DNA from: Sporomusa acidovorans
GTDB taxonomy: Bacteria; Bacillota; Negativicutes; Sporomusales; Sporomusaceae
Assembly (NCBI RefSeq): GCF_900101845.1
Contig: NZ_FNAM01000024.1
Span: forward strand, 1-64,000
Direction: 5' to 3'
Length of the DNA stretch: 64,000 nt
Under the pieces are notes generated by a model. That model was not told the origin of the DNA, ran no database searches, and worked only from the letters and a program-made list of their open reading frames with translations. The translations under genes were made by a program, and so were the position numbers. Of the stretch, positions 28,296-36,781 are shown piece by piece (positions within the stretch are counted from its first letter, which is position 1; each line of letters begins with the position of its first letter).

Positions 28296-28560
28296 AGTCT
28301 ATACGAATATTATAGCATATTTTGCCAAATCGAAAAAAATATTTCTGTTTGACAATTCTTTACACAAGCGCCGTCTTCATAAATGAAGCGGCATTTTTTA
28401 TTTTCTCCGCCGCGCAGTTCGCCGCTTCCTTGCTGCTGGCAAGCCCGTTTTCACGGGACGTGACGGCGCGGGTTTTGCCGCCCTGGCCAGTGCGCTCCCC
28501 TGCCTAGCTTACTATCGCAACTGGCCAGCCTTACGATGTGCGGCCACAGGGGTTTTGTGG
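28296..28560 (+). repeat. Partial repeat copy R3 (toxin promoter and tail, no toxin)
   Basis: Aligns closely with 297-555 of R1: it includes the extended -10 sequence TGC-TATAAT (minus strand, about 28,309-28,318), the ATGAAGCGGC hairpin with T-run and the GC-rich tail ending CCACAGGGG. The toxin and antisense half is absent. Confidence 0.75.
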
Positions 28561-28661
28561 TTGCTCATGGCAAGCCGTCTTATTTTCTTACAAGCCATCC
28601 GTGGTTCTTTGGTTTTTTATTGTCATATGGCCTTACCTGTCCCGGTGTCCCTCGGCAAATC

Positions 28662-28705
28662 AAGAACCGTCCCCACTTGCTTTAAGAACCGTCCCCACTT
28701 GCTTT
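28662..28705 (+). repeat. Tandem 22-bp duplication
   Basis: Two perfect tandem copies of a 22-base unit starting AAGAACCGTCCCC. They abut repeat R2 and replace its -35 promoter region. Confidence 0.85.
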
Positions 28706-28720
28706 TACAATAGGTATAAT

Positions 28721-28850
28721 ATAAGAAAAGGACTGACGTGTTGCAAGCACGCCAGCCCCCACAGACTGCCTAACCGGAAACGGTTAGCCCAGATTCTTAG
28801 TTATTAAGGAATAACCGCAAACCTTAGCAAGAGGGCGGTTATTCCTTTTT
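28721..28850 (+). ncRNA. Predicted antisense antitoxin RNA (copy R2)
   Basis: Same order of stem-loops as in R1 and the same -10 TATAAT (28715-28720). The sequence 17 bases upstream (TCCCCA) is not a -35 box, because the tandem repeat has replaced it. A terminator-like hairpin, AATAACCGC (28810-28818) with GGGCGGTTATT (28833-28843) and a T-run, follows. Expression may be reduced relative to R1. Confidence 0.45.
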
Positions 28851-28916
28851 TATGATCAAAACAACGAGTGTTGCAAATGCAATCATGAGATACATTGCCT
28901 CAAACATTGTCATCAT
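28839..28916 (-). CDS. Holin-like type I toxin peptide, 25 aa (copy R2)
   Basis: The peptide begins MMTMFEAMYLMIAFATLVVL and ends IIKKE. It has one hydrophobic segment followed by a basic end, like the R1 peptide but with an ATG start. The ribosome binding site GGGGGGTGG is again positioned to pair with CACCCTTTTT in the 5' UTR. An extended -10 promoter (TGC-TATAAT, minus strand, 28975-28983) lies about 60 bases upstream. Conservation of 16 consecutive core residues between R1 and R2 supports a real gene. A longer in-frame reading upstream to 29048 exists but has no support. Confidence 0.7.
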   Translation of the reverse strand: MMTMFEAMYLMIAFATLVVLIIKKE

Positions 28917-29199
28917 ACCACCCCCCTTTCTAAAAAGGGTGTGGCTAACCGCTCCTCGACAATCTGTTACGCTAATTATAGCATATTTTGCCAGAGTCAC
29001 AGGAAAAGTTTTGTCGTTAGTTTTCAGCAGGCAACGTGCCGCCTTCACCGGATGAGGGCGGTCTTTTTATTTTTCCCAACCGCGTAGTTCGCCGCTTCCT
29101 TGCTGCTGGCAGGCCCGTTTGCACGGGACGTGACGGCGCGGGTTTGGCCGCCGTGGCCGATGCGCTCCCCTGCCTGGCGCACGGAACGTCCCCAATTAT

Positions 29200-29231
29200 C
29201 AAAGGAGCACCAAACTTGTTGTGCTCCTTTG
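29200..29231 (+). terminator. Hairpin between R2 and the nitrilase/SMC operon
   Basis: CAAAGGAGCAC pairs with GTGCTCCTTTG over a 10-base loop. There is no strong T-run; it may insulate the downstream operon. Confidence 0.5.
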
Positions 29232-29377
29232 CATAACTTGGTCGAACAAGTATGAACCAATTCTCTTAAAAAGCGAGTCTCTAGTATAACCGAAAACCCG
29301 CTTTTTGTAATTTGATTAGAGAATATTGCGATTTCTGCGGTGATATTAGCAGGAAACGATTGGGATTGGTAGAAAAT

Positions 29378-29409
29378 CCTAACTGATAGAAAATTCTATT
29401 CAGTTAGGA
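29378..29409 (+). promoter_or_regulatory. Hairpin covering the ribosome binding site of the nitrilase-like gene
   Basis: TCCTAACTGATAGAA (29378-29392) pairs with TTCTATTCAGTTAGGA (29394-29409) with one bulged T. The right arm includes TTAGGAG, the only plausible ribosome binding site for the GTG start at 29421. The same palindrome could act as an operator on DNA. Confidence 0.6.
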
Positions 29410-29420
29410 GAATAGCCATC

Positions 29421-31217
29421 GTGATGAAAGTAAGTCATGTTAAATTAGCTGTTCCATTTAGCTCACAAACATGGTTGACTATGCTTGTGATGCAGCCATT
29501 AGTCGATGGAATGCTTTTTCGAAGCGCAGCTGGTTACCAGTGGAAGCCAGAAGCCAAGGCCGTCCAGTTGCAGCACCTCAGTCGGCTTATGGAAATAAGC
29601 CAGGGACCAAAAGAATCCAGAATCTTAAGCCGGACGACGGATATAATTTTGATTCCTGAGTATAGTATTCCAGGCTTAGAAGGCTTTGAGTTATTACATA
29701 GAAGCATCTCATCATCGCCAATAAACAACCAACTTCTTATTGGGGGCATGGATGGTTTATCACGGGCAGATTTTTCGACATTACTCAGTAAGTCTTCTTT
29801 GCCTCCTAATGCCGTCTCCCAAATAACTGCCGACGTATCCGGTTGCGACTGGGTCAATACGGCTATTATTCTCGAAAAAGCAGGACCCCAAATAAACTAT
29901 TACCTACAACCAAAACATTTACTAGCGTTTGAAGAAGAGTCCACTTCTATGTGCCAGACGAAGCAAGTGCTATTTTTCGTGACTTCACCTCCGAAGACGT
30001 CTAATCCTATATGTATCATCGTGCCCATATGTTTTGATTGGATTGGTAAAGAAGGCTGCAGTACACAAGTAGATGGGTTGTGGGAAGAATTTCTGGATAT
30101 TCAAAAGCGAGAAGGAATAGTCTATCCACAGTGGCTTATACCAGTAATCCAGCACAATCCGAAACCCAATCATTTGGACTTTTTAGGCAAAGCTAGTAAT
30201 AGACTGACTAGTGGCGAATGGCAACGGGTTTACGGCGATAAAGCTTGCATTATCATGGTTAATACAGCTTCGCCCGCCGGTTCTAATACGCATGGACACA
30301 GCGCCGTAATTTATTGCAATGGACAGTACGGAAGATGTACTCCTCGGCCTGTTGTCTCCTCAAAACCAAGACAAGGCTTAATAGGATGCGGCGAGCAGAG
30401 ATTTCGGGAGGACGGTCCCGTTATCCACGGAGTCCTTTTTGTTCCACCCAACGGGACAACAGGAACGCCAGGGGATGCTAGGGTTCCATTTAAAGAGGCT
30501 AAGTTAATGTCTCTCGACCCGGCAATGACTGCCAAATGCTGTAGAAGATGGCCAGGCGCGTTCGAGGCCGTGGGTCCTTATGTTAAAGTGTACGGAGATT
30601 TACTTGACCGACAAGAGCGGCGACTAAAGTCTTTCGGCAGTGGAGAAGCATTAAAGGCAGATTACGATGTATATCTTACAAGAGCAATTGAATCGAATCG
30701 AGCTTATCCAGATGAAGCTATTCGCTCCAAGATGAAGTTGCTATGTCTCTGGGACGGCCATTCAGAAGACTGTGATGAATGGCGCGAGGACTATGAGGGG
30801 CCTGCAATTCATAGCCTTATTACAGGACAGAGTTTAGTCTCTTTGGCTTGGGATGACGTTAATCTTCAGGAACCACTACATGGTAGCTTTTTTACAGATG
30901 AGTTACATAATGTTTTCATTGTCGCAGAGGGGCACCAGTATAAATCGCATAAGGAATTAGCTGATGACATAATAGAGGCCATCCATGCAGGAAAAATCAA
31001 GACTGGTAGGACTGGACAGGTTTTAATAATTGGTCATACTCATAACGCTGATGTACCCTACCGAGGACCACTCTCTGGGTTGCCGGAAGCCGGCGATATC
31101 ACGGAACCTGCCAGAATAAAGTATATTCCGCTAGGTGATTTAGTCCGAGCATTTTCAGTCTCCGAGAACAAAAATTCCTTCAAGTCCAAACTTATGGAAT
31201 TACTGGAGGGAGCGTAA
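29421..31217 (+). CDS. Nitrilase-fold (carbon-nitrogen hydrolase) protein, first gene of a two-gene system
   Basis: The protein has 598 residues. The N-terminal 300 carry the nitrilase superfamily triad: Glu80 in IILIPEYSIPG, Lys165 in YLQPKHL, and Cys204 in IVPICFDWI. The spacings (85 and 39) fit the family, and LLIGGMDG matches the usual beta strand after the Glu. The C-terminal half (about 310-598) is not part of a normal nitrilase and has no firm match; a GHTHNADVP segment near 547 recalls metallophosphatases but lacks the other motifs. The start is GTG 29421 (ATG three bases on). The stop overlaps the next ATG by one base. Nitrilases hydrolyse C-N bonds in amides or nitriles or transfer acyl groups; the partner ATPase suggests that activity is switched on by DNA sensing (inference). 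Confidence 0.7.
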   Translation: MMKVSHVKLAVPFSSQTWLTMLVMQPLVDGMLFRSAAGYQWKPEAKAVQLQHLSRLMEISQGPKESRILSRTTDIILIPEYSIPGLEGFELLHRSISSSPINNQLLIGGMDGLSRADFSTLLSKSSLPPNAVSQITADVSGCDWVNTAIILEKAGPQINYYLQPKHLLAFEEESTSMCQTKQVLFFVTSPPKTSNPICIIVPICFDWIGKEGCSTQVDGLWEEFLDIQKREGIVYPQWLIPVIQHNPKPNHLDFLGKASNRLTSGEWQRVYGDKACIIMVNTASPAGSNTHGHSAVIYCNGQYGRCTPRPVVSSKPRQGLIGCGEQRFREDGPVIHGVLFVPPNGTTGTPGDARVPFKEAKLMSLDPAMTAKCCRRWPGAFEAVGPYVKVYGDLLDRQERRLKSFGSGEALKADYDVYLTRAIESNRAYPDEAIRSKMKLLCLWDGHSEDCDEWREDYEGPAIHSLITGQSLVSLAWDDVNLQEPLHGSFFTDELHNVFIVAEGHQYKSHKELADDIIEAIHAGKIKTGRTGQVLIIGHTHNADVPYRGPLSGLPEAGDITEPARIKYIPLGDLVRAFSVSENKNSFKSKLMELLEGA

Positions 31218-34200
31218 TGTTGTTTAGCGAAATAAAGCCGATTCTTTTCCAAGAGATAAATGTAATAGCTCCTGGGATAGACTGCATCTATTCTGATGAT
31301 GAGCTAATAGTATTTAAGAAAAAATGGAGCGAACTGCCTTTTATTGATATAGTAGGTTTTTCGCCCTTGTCATCGGTAGAAGATGCACAGAAATGGAAAA
31401 ATACAGAGACAAGGTTTCTTAAATCTATCTCCAGCGATTTGTATCACTCTAAGGATAATGTTGAACCGTCATTGGCGTTCCTTTATAACCCTAATTTTCT
31501 TGAAGAACTAATGCAATATTTAGTACGAATCGAAAGGAATGAGCTCCATTGCAGAAAGTTTGTATTGCCGGCGGTAGAAGAAATTCATGAACATATAATG
31601 AGATTGCCTATTGCATCTTTACGAGATGCGAAACTACAAGGATTATTACCGCAGTCTGCAAGAAAGATGCTCTTACAAGCTGGCGTGGGTTATGAATGTA
31701 CCAACGCAATCTTAACCCAGACGAGTATAGAAAAAATTATTACTAATTTGCCAGATAAGGTAGATCAGTCTTCGATAGTTTCAACACCTGTAAGTGTTAA
31801 AGGTGTATTGCCTAGTAATATTACAAGGTTCAAAAGTTTGAGTATAGAAGGATTCAGAGCGTATGGAAAAGCACAATTCTTTGACTTAGATGCAGATTTA
31901 ATTGTCATTGGTGGACCAAACGGACTCGGCAAAACATCCTTTTTTGACGCGATAGATTTCACATGTACAGGATATGTTTCTCGATTAGGCAGGAAGCAGC
32001 AACCCCTAAAAAATCTTAATTACCCTGATAATTTAAAAGTAAAATTGCAGGCAAAGACATTTGGAGAAGAATCCCACGAAGAGTTCGAAGTTATTAGGGA
32101 CTATAATCAAGTAGTCCTAAACAATCAACGATCTGATAGAAAAGACGTTATTTATAAGTTAACACAAACAAACTTAAAAGATAACGTAGACCGACTAATT
32201 CATTTGTTCCGGGCCAGCCATTTAGCTTGTTCACATCAAGCTGTATTAACTGGAGCAATACGGGATTCGTCAACCTTGCCGATTGATTTGGTTGGACGTA
32301 TGCTATCTCTTGAAGATTATGTTCAAGGGATTAGCCGCGTAACACGAGCAGTTGAAACCATTCAACGAGAAATAGAGAATGTCCAAAATGAAAGTGTAAA
32401 AATAGACTTGGACGAGGAAGCAGTCCAAGTCGAGTTAAAGCCGCTTTTGCAACATACAGATTTAGGGAAAATAACGCCAGACCAGGAATACGAACTTCAA
32501 AATATTCGGAGCCAAGCTGTACGACTTAGGATAGATGCTGATTCACTACAAATACAAAATAAGAACATGCCCCAAAAACTTGAGTCTCTACGATTGGCTA
32601 CCGAGGCCAAAAAGGCCGAGATAGTCGAGCAGCTTAATGGTTATGAGAAACTAATTAGCTATATTAGTCAAAGGCAGCTCTTACTTGGACAGAAACAATC
32701 GGCTGAAGCCGAATTACAAGGTCATCAAAAGGAGCTCGACCGGTTAAAATTATGCGGAGAACAATATAATAAAACACTTGATGGCTACCATGCAGCTAAT
32801 AATCAGCGTCAAAACAATTTAAGAAAAATTTATTCTGAAATCGAGGATTACAAGTGGTATATATCTAATAGACCCATACTTAATGAGGCTACCAGGAAAG
32901 TTGAGGAATTAGGGAACCAGATTAGAAAGCTTCAAACAAAAGATGACTCGATAAAAATCTCTCTAGCTCGCAAGGAGAGCGAAACCGAACAAGTAGAGTT
33001 AAAGTATGAGAAGCTTGCATCCAAAAAAGAAAGCATTGGGGAGCGGTTAAATCTATTACAGGATATATTGCTAAAAGTTCCTGATTACGAAGCGACCAAA
33101 AGAGAACGAAATAAACAACTAGAGTTAATAGGGTCTATCAAGCAAAAGCTAATACAAGAGAAAAAGATACTTGATGAAAAGCAAGCTAATTACAATGAAC
33201 TGGAGAAAAAATACCGAGAACTTGAGTTCAGGTTAGAGTCTGAAAGAAGCAACTTGGATTCGATGCGGTCACTTATTCATCAGTTAAGGTCATTTATCCG
33301 CGATTCAGAGTGCCCCTTATGTGGGCACGTCCACGATTCGCAGGCAGCATTGATAGCTATCGTCGATCAACGTTATTCCAAAGAATCAGCAGAGCTCATA
33401 AGGTTAACTAGTGAGGCGGAAGAAGTTAAACATGAATTAAATAGTCAAGATAATGCCATTCGACAACTGAATTCCAATTATCAAGAAATGGTTGAAGACT
33501 TAAATTCAGCGGAATATAGGGCTACTGAACTTCAATTAAGTGTTGTCAATTTTGAAGCTCAGTTTACCAATGCGGAAATCTCTATTGATGATGTGGCGAA
33601 TAATACTGTTAGTTTCCAAATTGCGGACCTAGAAGAAAACAAAGCTGCATTAGAAAACCAATTACTTGTTGTCCAACAAGAGAAAAGAGCCATAGAAAGT
33701 GATATTCAAAAACTTGCTGAAACACGTACCGCCTATGAAAGAGACTTACGATTGCTGCAGAATGAAATAGAAGATAGTAGTCAAACGGCTAGGCTTATTA
33801 GTCAACAGATAACAGAAAAAGGACTAAGACAAGAACTTTTGGTTCAGGATGCCGAACAATTGCTTTTGATTTCAAGCCAAAAAATTGAGGCTGAGCGCCA
33901 AGGTAAAATAAGCATTGAGAAGGACATTGAAAATATTACTAACCAGTTGCAAAACAATGAACGAGAATTAAGTTCGGCTGCCAAAAAAAGTGCTAACCTT
34001 CAGAACATCAAAACTGAAGCAGAATCTAAGCTTAATAGTATACATCATAGTATTCAAATGTATAAGTTTCCTATCGATGTTTCGTTGTCAGCTATACAGG
34101 CAAAAATCAATGAGATAAAACAGCTTAGTGTTCAACTAGAAGATGTACGGCAAAAGATATTAACAGCAGAGGTCATAGCTGATGCAAAACAAAGAACTGC

Positions 34201-34855
34201 AACGGTTACAAGACTCCGTGACAAAAGTCGAAATAATTATCAGAAGAAGCAGGACCTAGAGAGAGAACTCAAGGAGAACAAACGCCGTTTATCACTTCTG
34301 AATAGCATTCACCACTCATTGAAAGATGTTCAGCAGGGAAATCTAGATAAATATTGTAAAGCACTTGGGCCAATAGCAACTACGATTCAACGACGGTTAA
34401 GACCTGTTTATGGTTTCGGAAATATGGATATACGAACTAGTACTGATTCAATACCAATTCGCATTGGCTTTGACAATGCGTATCTATTGCCATCAGACTA
34501 CTTATCAGACTCTCAAATCAGTATTATCGCCTTAAGTATCTTCCTGTGTGTTGCAAGTACCCAAACGTGGTCTGGCCTTCAATCTATACTTCTTGATGAC
34601 CCGGTTTTGCATTTTGATGATTTGAACCTTTATGCTTTTGCCGATTTGCTACGTACTTGGCTCATTTCTTCAGATGATAGTACCCGCCCCCAAATAATAA
34701 TATCCACTTGTGATGACCGACTGCTACGTATTTTGCGTAACAAATTTGACGTTTTGGCTGAAGCAGGAAGGGCTAAATTCTATTTGTTTAAGAGTATATC
34801 GAAAGACGGACCGATTATTGAGGAATACCCTCCCTGTAAAACCCAAACACGTTGA
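31217..34855 (+). CDS. Rad50/SMC-like ATPase with zinc hook and N-terminal extension
   Basis: The protein has 1212 residues. After about 205 residues of unknown fold comes the ATPase head, with LSIEGFRAYG and Walker A GGPNGLGKTS (about residue 232-241). About 800 residues of coiled coil are split by a zinc hook CPLC (about residue 699-702). The second half-head has a signature-like LSDSQIS (about 1096) and Walker B LLDDPVLHFDD (about 1124-1134). This is the layout of Rad50/SbcC/RecN-type proteins, but the N-terminal extension is unusual. GGAGGGAG precedes the ATG, and the gene overlaps the nitrilase-like gene by one base, so the two are translationally coupled. Likely role: DNA-end or topology sensor controlling the partner enzyme. 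Confidence 0.8.
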   Translation: MLFSEIKPILFQEINVIAPGIDCIYSDDELIVFKKKWSELPFIDIVGFSPLSSVEDAQKWKNTETRFLKSISSDLYHSKDNVEPSLAFLYNPNFLEELMQYLVRIERNELHCRKFVLPAVEEIHEHIMRLPIASLRDAKLQGLLPQSARKMLLQAGVGYECTNAILTQTSIEKIITNLPDKVDQSSIVSTPVSVKGVLPSNITRFKSLSIEGFRAYGKAQFFDLDADLIVIGGPNGLGKTSFFDAIDFTCTGYVSRLGRKQQPLKNLNYPDNLKVKLQAKTFGEESHEEFEVIRDYNQVVLNNQRSDRKDVIYKLTQTNLKDNVDRLIHLFRASHLACSHQAVLTGAIRDSSTLPIDLVGRMLSLEDYVQGISRVTRAVETIQREIENVQNESVKIDLDEEAVQVELKPLLQHTDLGKITPDQEYELQNIRSQAVRLRIDADSLQIQNKNMPQKLESLRLATEAKKAEIVEQLNGYEKLISYISQRQLLLGQKQSAEAELQGHQKELDRLKLCGEQYNKTLDGYHAANNQRQNNLRKIYSEIEDYKWYISNRPILNEATRKVEELGNQIRKLQTKDDSIKISLARKESETEQVELKYEKLASKKESIGERLNLLQDILLKVPDYEATKRERNKQLELIGSIKQKLIQEKKILDEKQANYNELEKKYRELEFRLESERSNLDSMRSLIHQLRSFIRDSECPLCGHVHDSQAALIAIVDQRYSKESAELIRLTSEAEEVKHELNSQDNAIRQLNSNYQEMVEDLNSAEYRATELQLSVVNFEAQFTNAEISIDDVANNTVSFQIADLEENKAALENQLLVVQQEKRAIESDIQKLAETRTAYERDLRLLQNEIEDSSQTARLISQQITEKGLRQELLVQDAEQLLLISSQKIEAERQGKISIEKDIENITNQLQNNERELSSAAKKSANLQNIKTEAESKLNSIHHSIQMYKFPIDVSLSAIQAKINEIKQLSVQLEDVRQKILTAEVIADAKQRTATVTRLRDKSRNNYQKKQDLERELKENKRRLSLLNSIHHSLKDVQQGNLDKYCKALGPIATTIQRRLRPVYGFGNMDIRTSTDSIPIRIGFDNAYLLPSDYLSDSQISIIALSIFLCVASTQTWSGLQSILLDDPVLHFDDLNLYAFADLLRTWLISSDDSTRPQIIISTCDDRLLRILRNKFDVLAEAGRAKFYLFKSISKDGPIIEEYPPCKTQTR

Positions 34856-34870
34856 GTACGTAGTAAGTAA

Positions 34871-34900
34871 AAGAACGCTTTGTAATGAGCGTTCTTTTAT
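34871..34900 (+). terminator. Terminator of the nitrilase/SMC operon
   Basis: AAGAACGCT pairs with AGCGTTCTT, followed by TTATCC, 16 bases after the ATPase stop codon. Confidence 0.75.
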
Positions 34901-35238
34901 CCTTCTGTCTTGGTGGAACTACACCCCCGCCTGATAATTACCTCCCGTTGGGACATCTCTTACTATTCAATTCAATGTGCACGCTCAGAGGCACCAACTA
35001 CGACTGGTAATCCGGAACCATTGACAAAAAGAAAAAAGCCTGACCTGGCCTCTCCCTAACGAAGATGCAAATTCAGGGGCTAATGTAAACAAACCCTTAT
35101 AAATCTAGATTTATAGACTCTTTCCTCTTCCATCCTTTTAATTCGGTTTTCATAGTGTTTAATAAGTAAAACGGCAACCTCAAGAACCTAATGTTTTCTT
35201 CTTACGTCTAAGGAAACATATACTATATTTTTCCACAC
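34901..35238. other. Non-coding boundary between the island and the core region
   Basis: No gene seen. This is where AT-rich accessory sequence gives way to core genes. I could not find an attachment-site duplication within the window. Confidence 0.4.
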
Positions 35239-35271
35239 TCGTGAAACCAGGCCCCGTCCTGGTTTCACGAG
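35239..35271 (-). terminator. Hairpin at the end of rlmD
   Basis: CTCGTGAAACCAGG pairs with CCTGGTTTCACGAG, and the gene's stop codon lies within it. The minus-strand T-run is poor, so this may stabilise the 3' end rather than terminate. Confidence 0.55.
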
Positions 35272-36653
35272 CTGTGTTTTCTTTGCAGTAGAACACAACA
35301 CTCCACGTGAAAAGTCATCGCAAACATATCCACAGGCTGAATCTCCCGGGTCTGATAGCCCAAATCACTCAACACCGCCAAATCCCGCGCCAGTGAAGCA
35401 GGATTGCAGGAAACATAGACAATGCGTTTAGGCTCCATGCTGACAAAGGTCTCCAGCACCTTTTGATCGCAGCCTGCCCGGGGCGGATCGACGACAATGA
35501 CATCTGGTTTGATGCCTTGTCTGAACATGCGCGGCATGATGTCAACGGCATCACCGACAATAAATTCCACGTTGCCAACATGATTATTGCGGGCATTTTG
35601 GCGGGCGTCGAGGATAGTGGGCTCGACGATTTCGATCCCGTAGACTTTGGCGGCGTGGCGGGCAAGGAACAAGGTAATCGTGCCGGTGCCGCAGTAGGCG
35701 TCAATGACGGTTTCCGTACCGGTCAGGCCGGCGTAGTGGACAGCTTGGTTATAGAGCACCTCGGCCTGGGCTGTATTGACCTGGAAAAATGAGCGGGCCG
35801 ATATGGCAAAGGAGAATTCACCCAGTTTATCGGTTATCGTATCGCGGCCCCAGAGGGTAATCGTTTTGTGGCCCATAATAATATTCGTGCGCTGGGAATT
35901 CACGTTTTGAATGATGCTGACAAGTCCCGGTATTTGGGCTTGCAAACGTTCAAGCAGGCTCTCCCGCTGCGGCAGTTTTTCTATTGCGGTCACCAAGACG
36001 ACCATGACTTGCCCGGTGGCTGTGCCGACCCGTCCCAGGATGTGACGAATGACACCCTGACCGGTATGCTCGTCATAGGGTTCTATACCGAGTTCTTCCA
36101 CAATCTTCCGGACTGCGCTCACAATGTCATTATTTACTTGATGCTGAATCAGACAATGATCGGTATCCACAATATCATGGCTGCCTTGGGCAAAGCAGCC
36201 GACTACCACCCTGCCGTTTTTTCTGCCTACGGGAAACTGCATTTTGTTGCGGTAATGCCAGGGATTGGCGGCACTCAGAGTAGGATGGACAATGACGTCA
36301 GGCAACTTGCCAATCCGGGTGATGGCATTGACGACCTGCTGCCGCTTGCTGTTTAGCTGTTCCTCATAGCGTAAATGCTGCAGTTGGCAGCCGCCGCAGC
36401 GCTCATATATTCCGCATTCCGGGGTGATCCGGTGAGGTGACGGAATTTGGACGGCTGCAAGCCGGCCAATGGCATACGTTTTTTTGACGGTAGTGATAAC
36501 GGCTGAGACTTTTTCTTCCGGCAAAGCCCCGGGAATAAAAACGGTAAAGTCCTGATAACGGCCTACACCTTCCCCACTATGACCAAGGCCTGTTATATCG
36601 ATGGTATAGGTTTTTCCTTTTGTTACCGGAATAGTTGTTGCTTGATTTGCCAC
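35265..36653 (-). CDS. rlmD: 23S rRNA (uracil-5-)-methyltransferase, RlmD/RlmCD type
   Basis: An SAM-dependent RNA m5U methyltransferase of the TrmA/RumA family, about 462 residues. It has an N-terminal TRAM domain (about 10-65). Fe-S cysteines sit in CGIYERCGGC (about 83-92), with a fourth Cys near 170. The SAM-binding AYCGTGTITLFLA follows, then VDPPRAGCD and the catalytic Cys in VSCNPASLARDL. I prefer GTG 36653, eight bases after AAAGG, to GTG 36662. Firmicutes often use one such enzyme for both U747 and U1939, so the exact target is uncertain. Monocistronic. Confidence 0.88.
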   Translation of the reverse strand: MANQATTIPVTKGKTYTIDITGLGHSGEGVGRYQDFTVFIPGALPEEKVSAVITTVKKTYAIGRLAAVQIPSPHRITPECGIYERCGGCQLQHLRYEEQLNSKRQQVVNAITRIGKLPDVIVHPTLSAANPWHYRNKMQFPVGRKNGRVVVGCFAQGSHDIVDTDHCLIQHQVNNDIVSAVRKIVEELGIEPYDEHTGQGVIRHILGRVGTATGQVMVVLVTAIEKLPQRESLLERLQAQIPGLVSIIQNVNSQRTNIIMGHKTITLWGRDTITDKLGEFSFAISARSFFQVNTAQAEVLYNQAVHYAGLTGTETVIDAYCGTGTITLFLARHAAKVYGIEIVEPTILDARQNARNNHVGNVEFIVGDAVDIMPRMFRQGIKPDVIVVDPPRAGCDQKVLETFVSMEPKRIVYVSCNPASLARDLAVLSDLGYQTREIQPVDMFAMTFHVECCVLLQRKHSS

Positions 36654-36756
36654 AAATGTCACCTTTTCTTTTTAGAATCAAGAGATTTTCCTTATATGTG
36701 AAGGGCTGGACGAGTTCCTGTATGACCGAAAAATCATCTACGTACAACACTAAACA

Positions 36757-36777
36757 GAGGGCGGAGATTCCGCCCTC
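36757..36777 (-). terminator. Terminator after lonB-like gene
   Basis: GAGGGCGGA pairs with TCCGCCCTC, three-base loop, just past the stop codon at 36782. Confidence 0.65.
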
Positions 36778-36781
36778 TTGC

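Larger units (their letters stand above)
28712..29180 (+). repeat. Composite repeat copy R2
   Basis: A second full copy of the R1 element, in direct orientation, 28.66 kb away. The left half is highly similar, including -10 box, stem-loops and toxin gene; the middle is diverged; the tail is again recognisable from about 29,085. R1 and R2 bracket the BREX operon, the PIN module and the pseudogene zone. Confidence 0.8.

Noticed and set aside
31040..31075. GHTHNADVP in the nitrilase-like protein as a metallophosphatase motif
   Set aside because: The other calcineurin-like motifs (D-x-H, GD, GNH) are absent, so it is probably chance.
31217..34855. SMC-like protein as SbcC/Rad50 of housekeeping repair
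   Set aside because: No SbcD/Mre11 nuclease partner is adjacent, an N-terminal extension is present, and it is coupled to a nitrilase-like gene in an accessory region.
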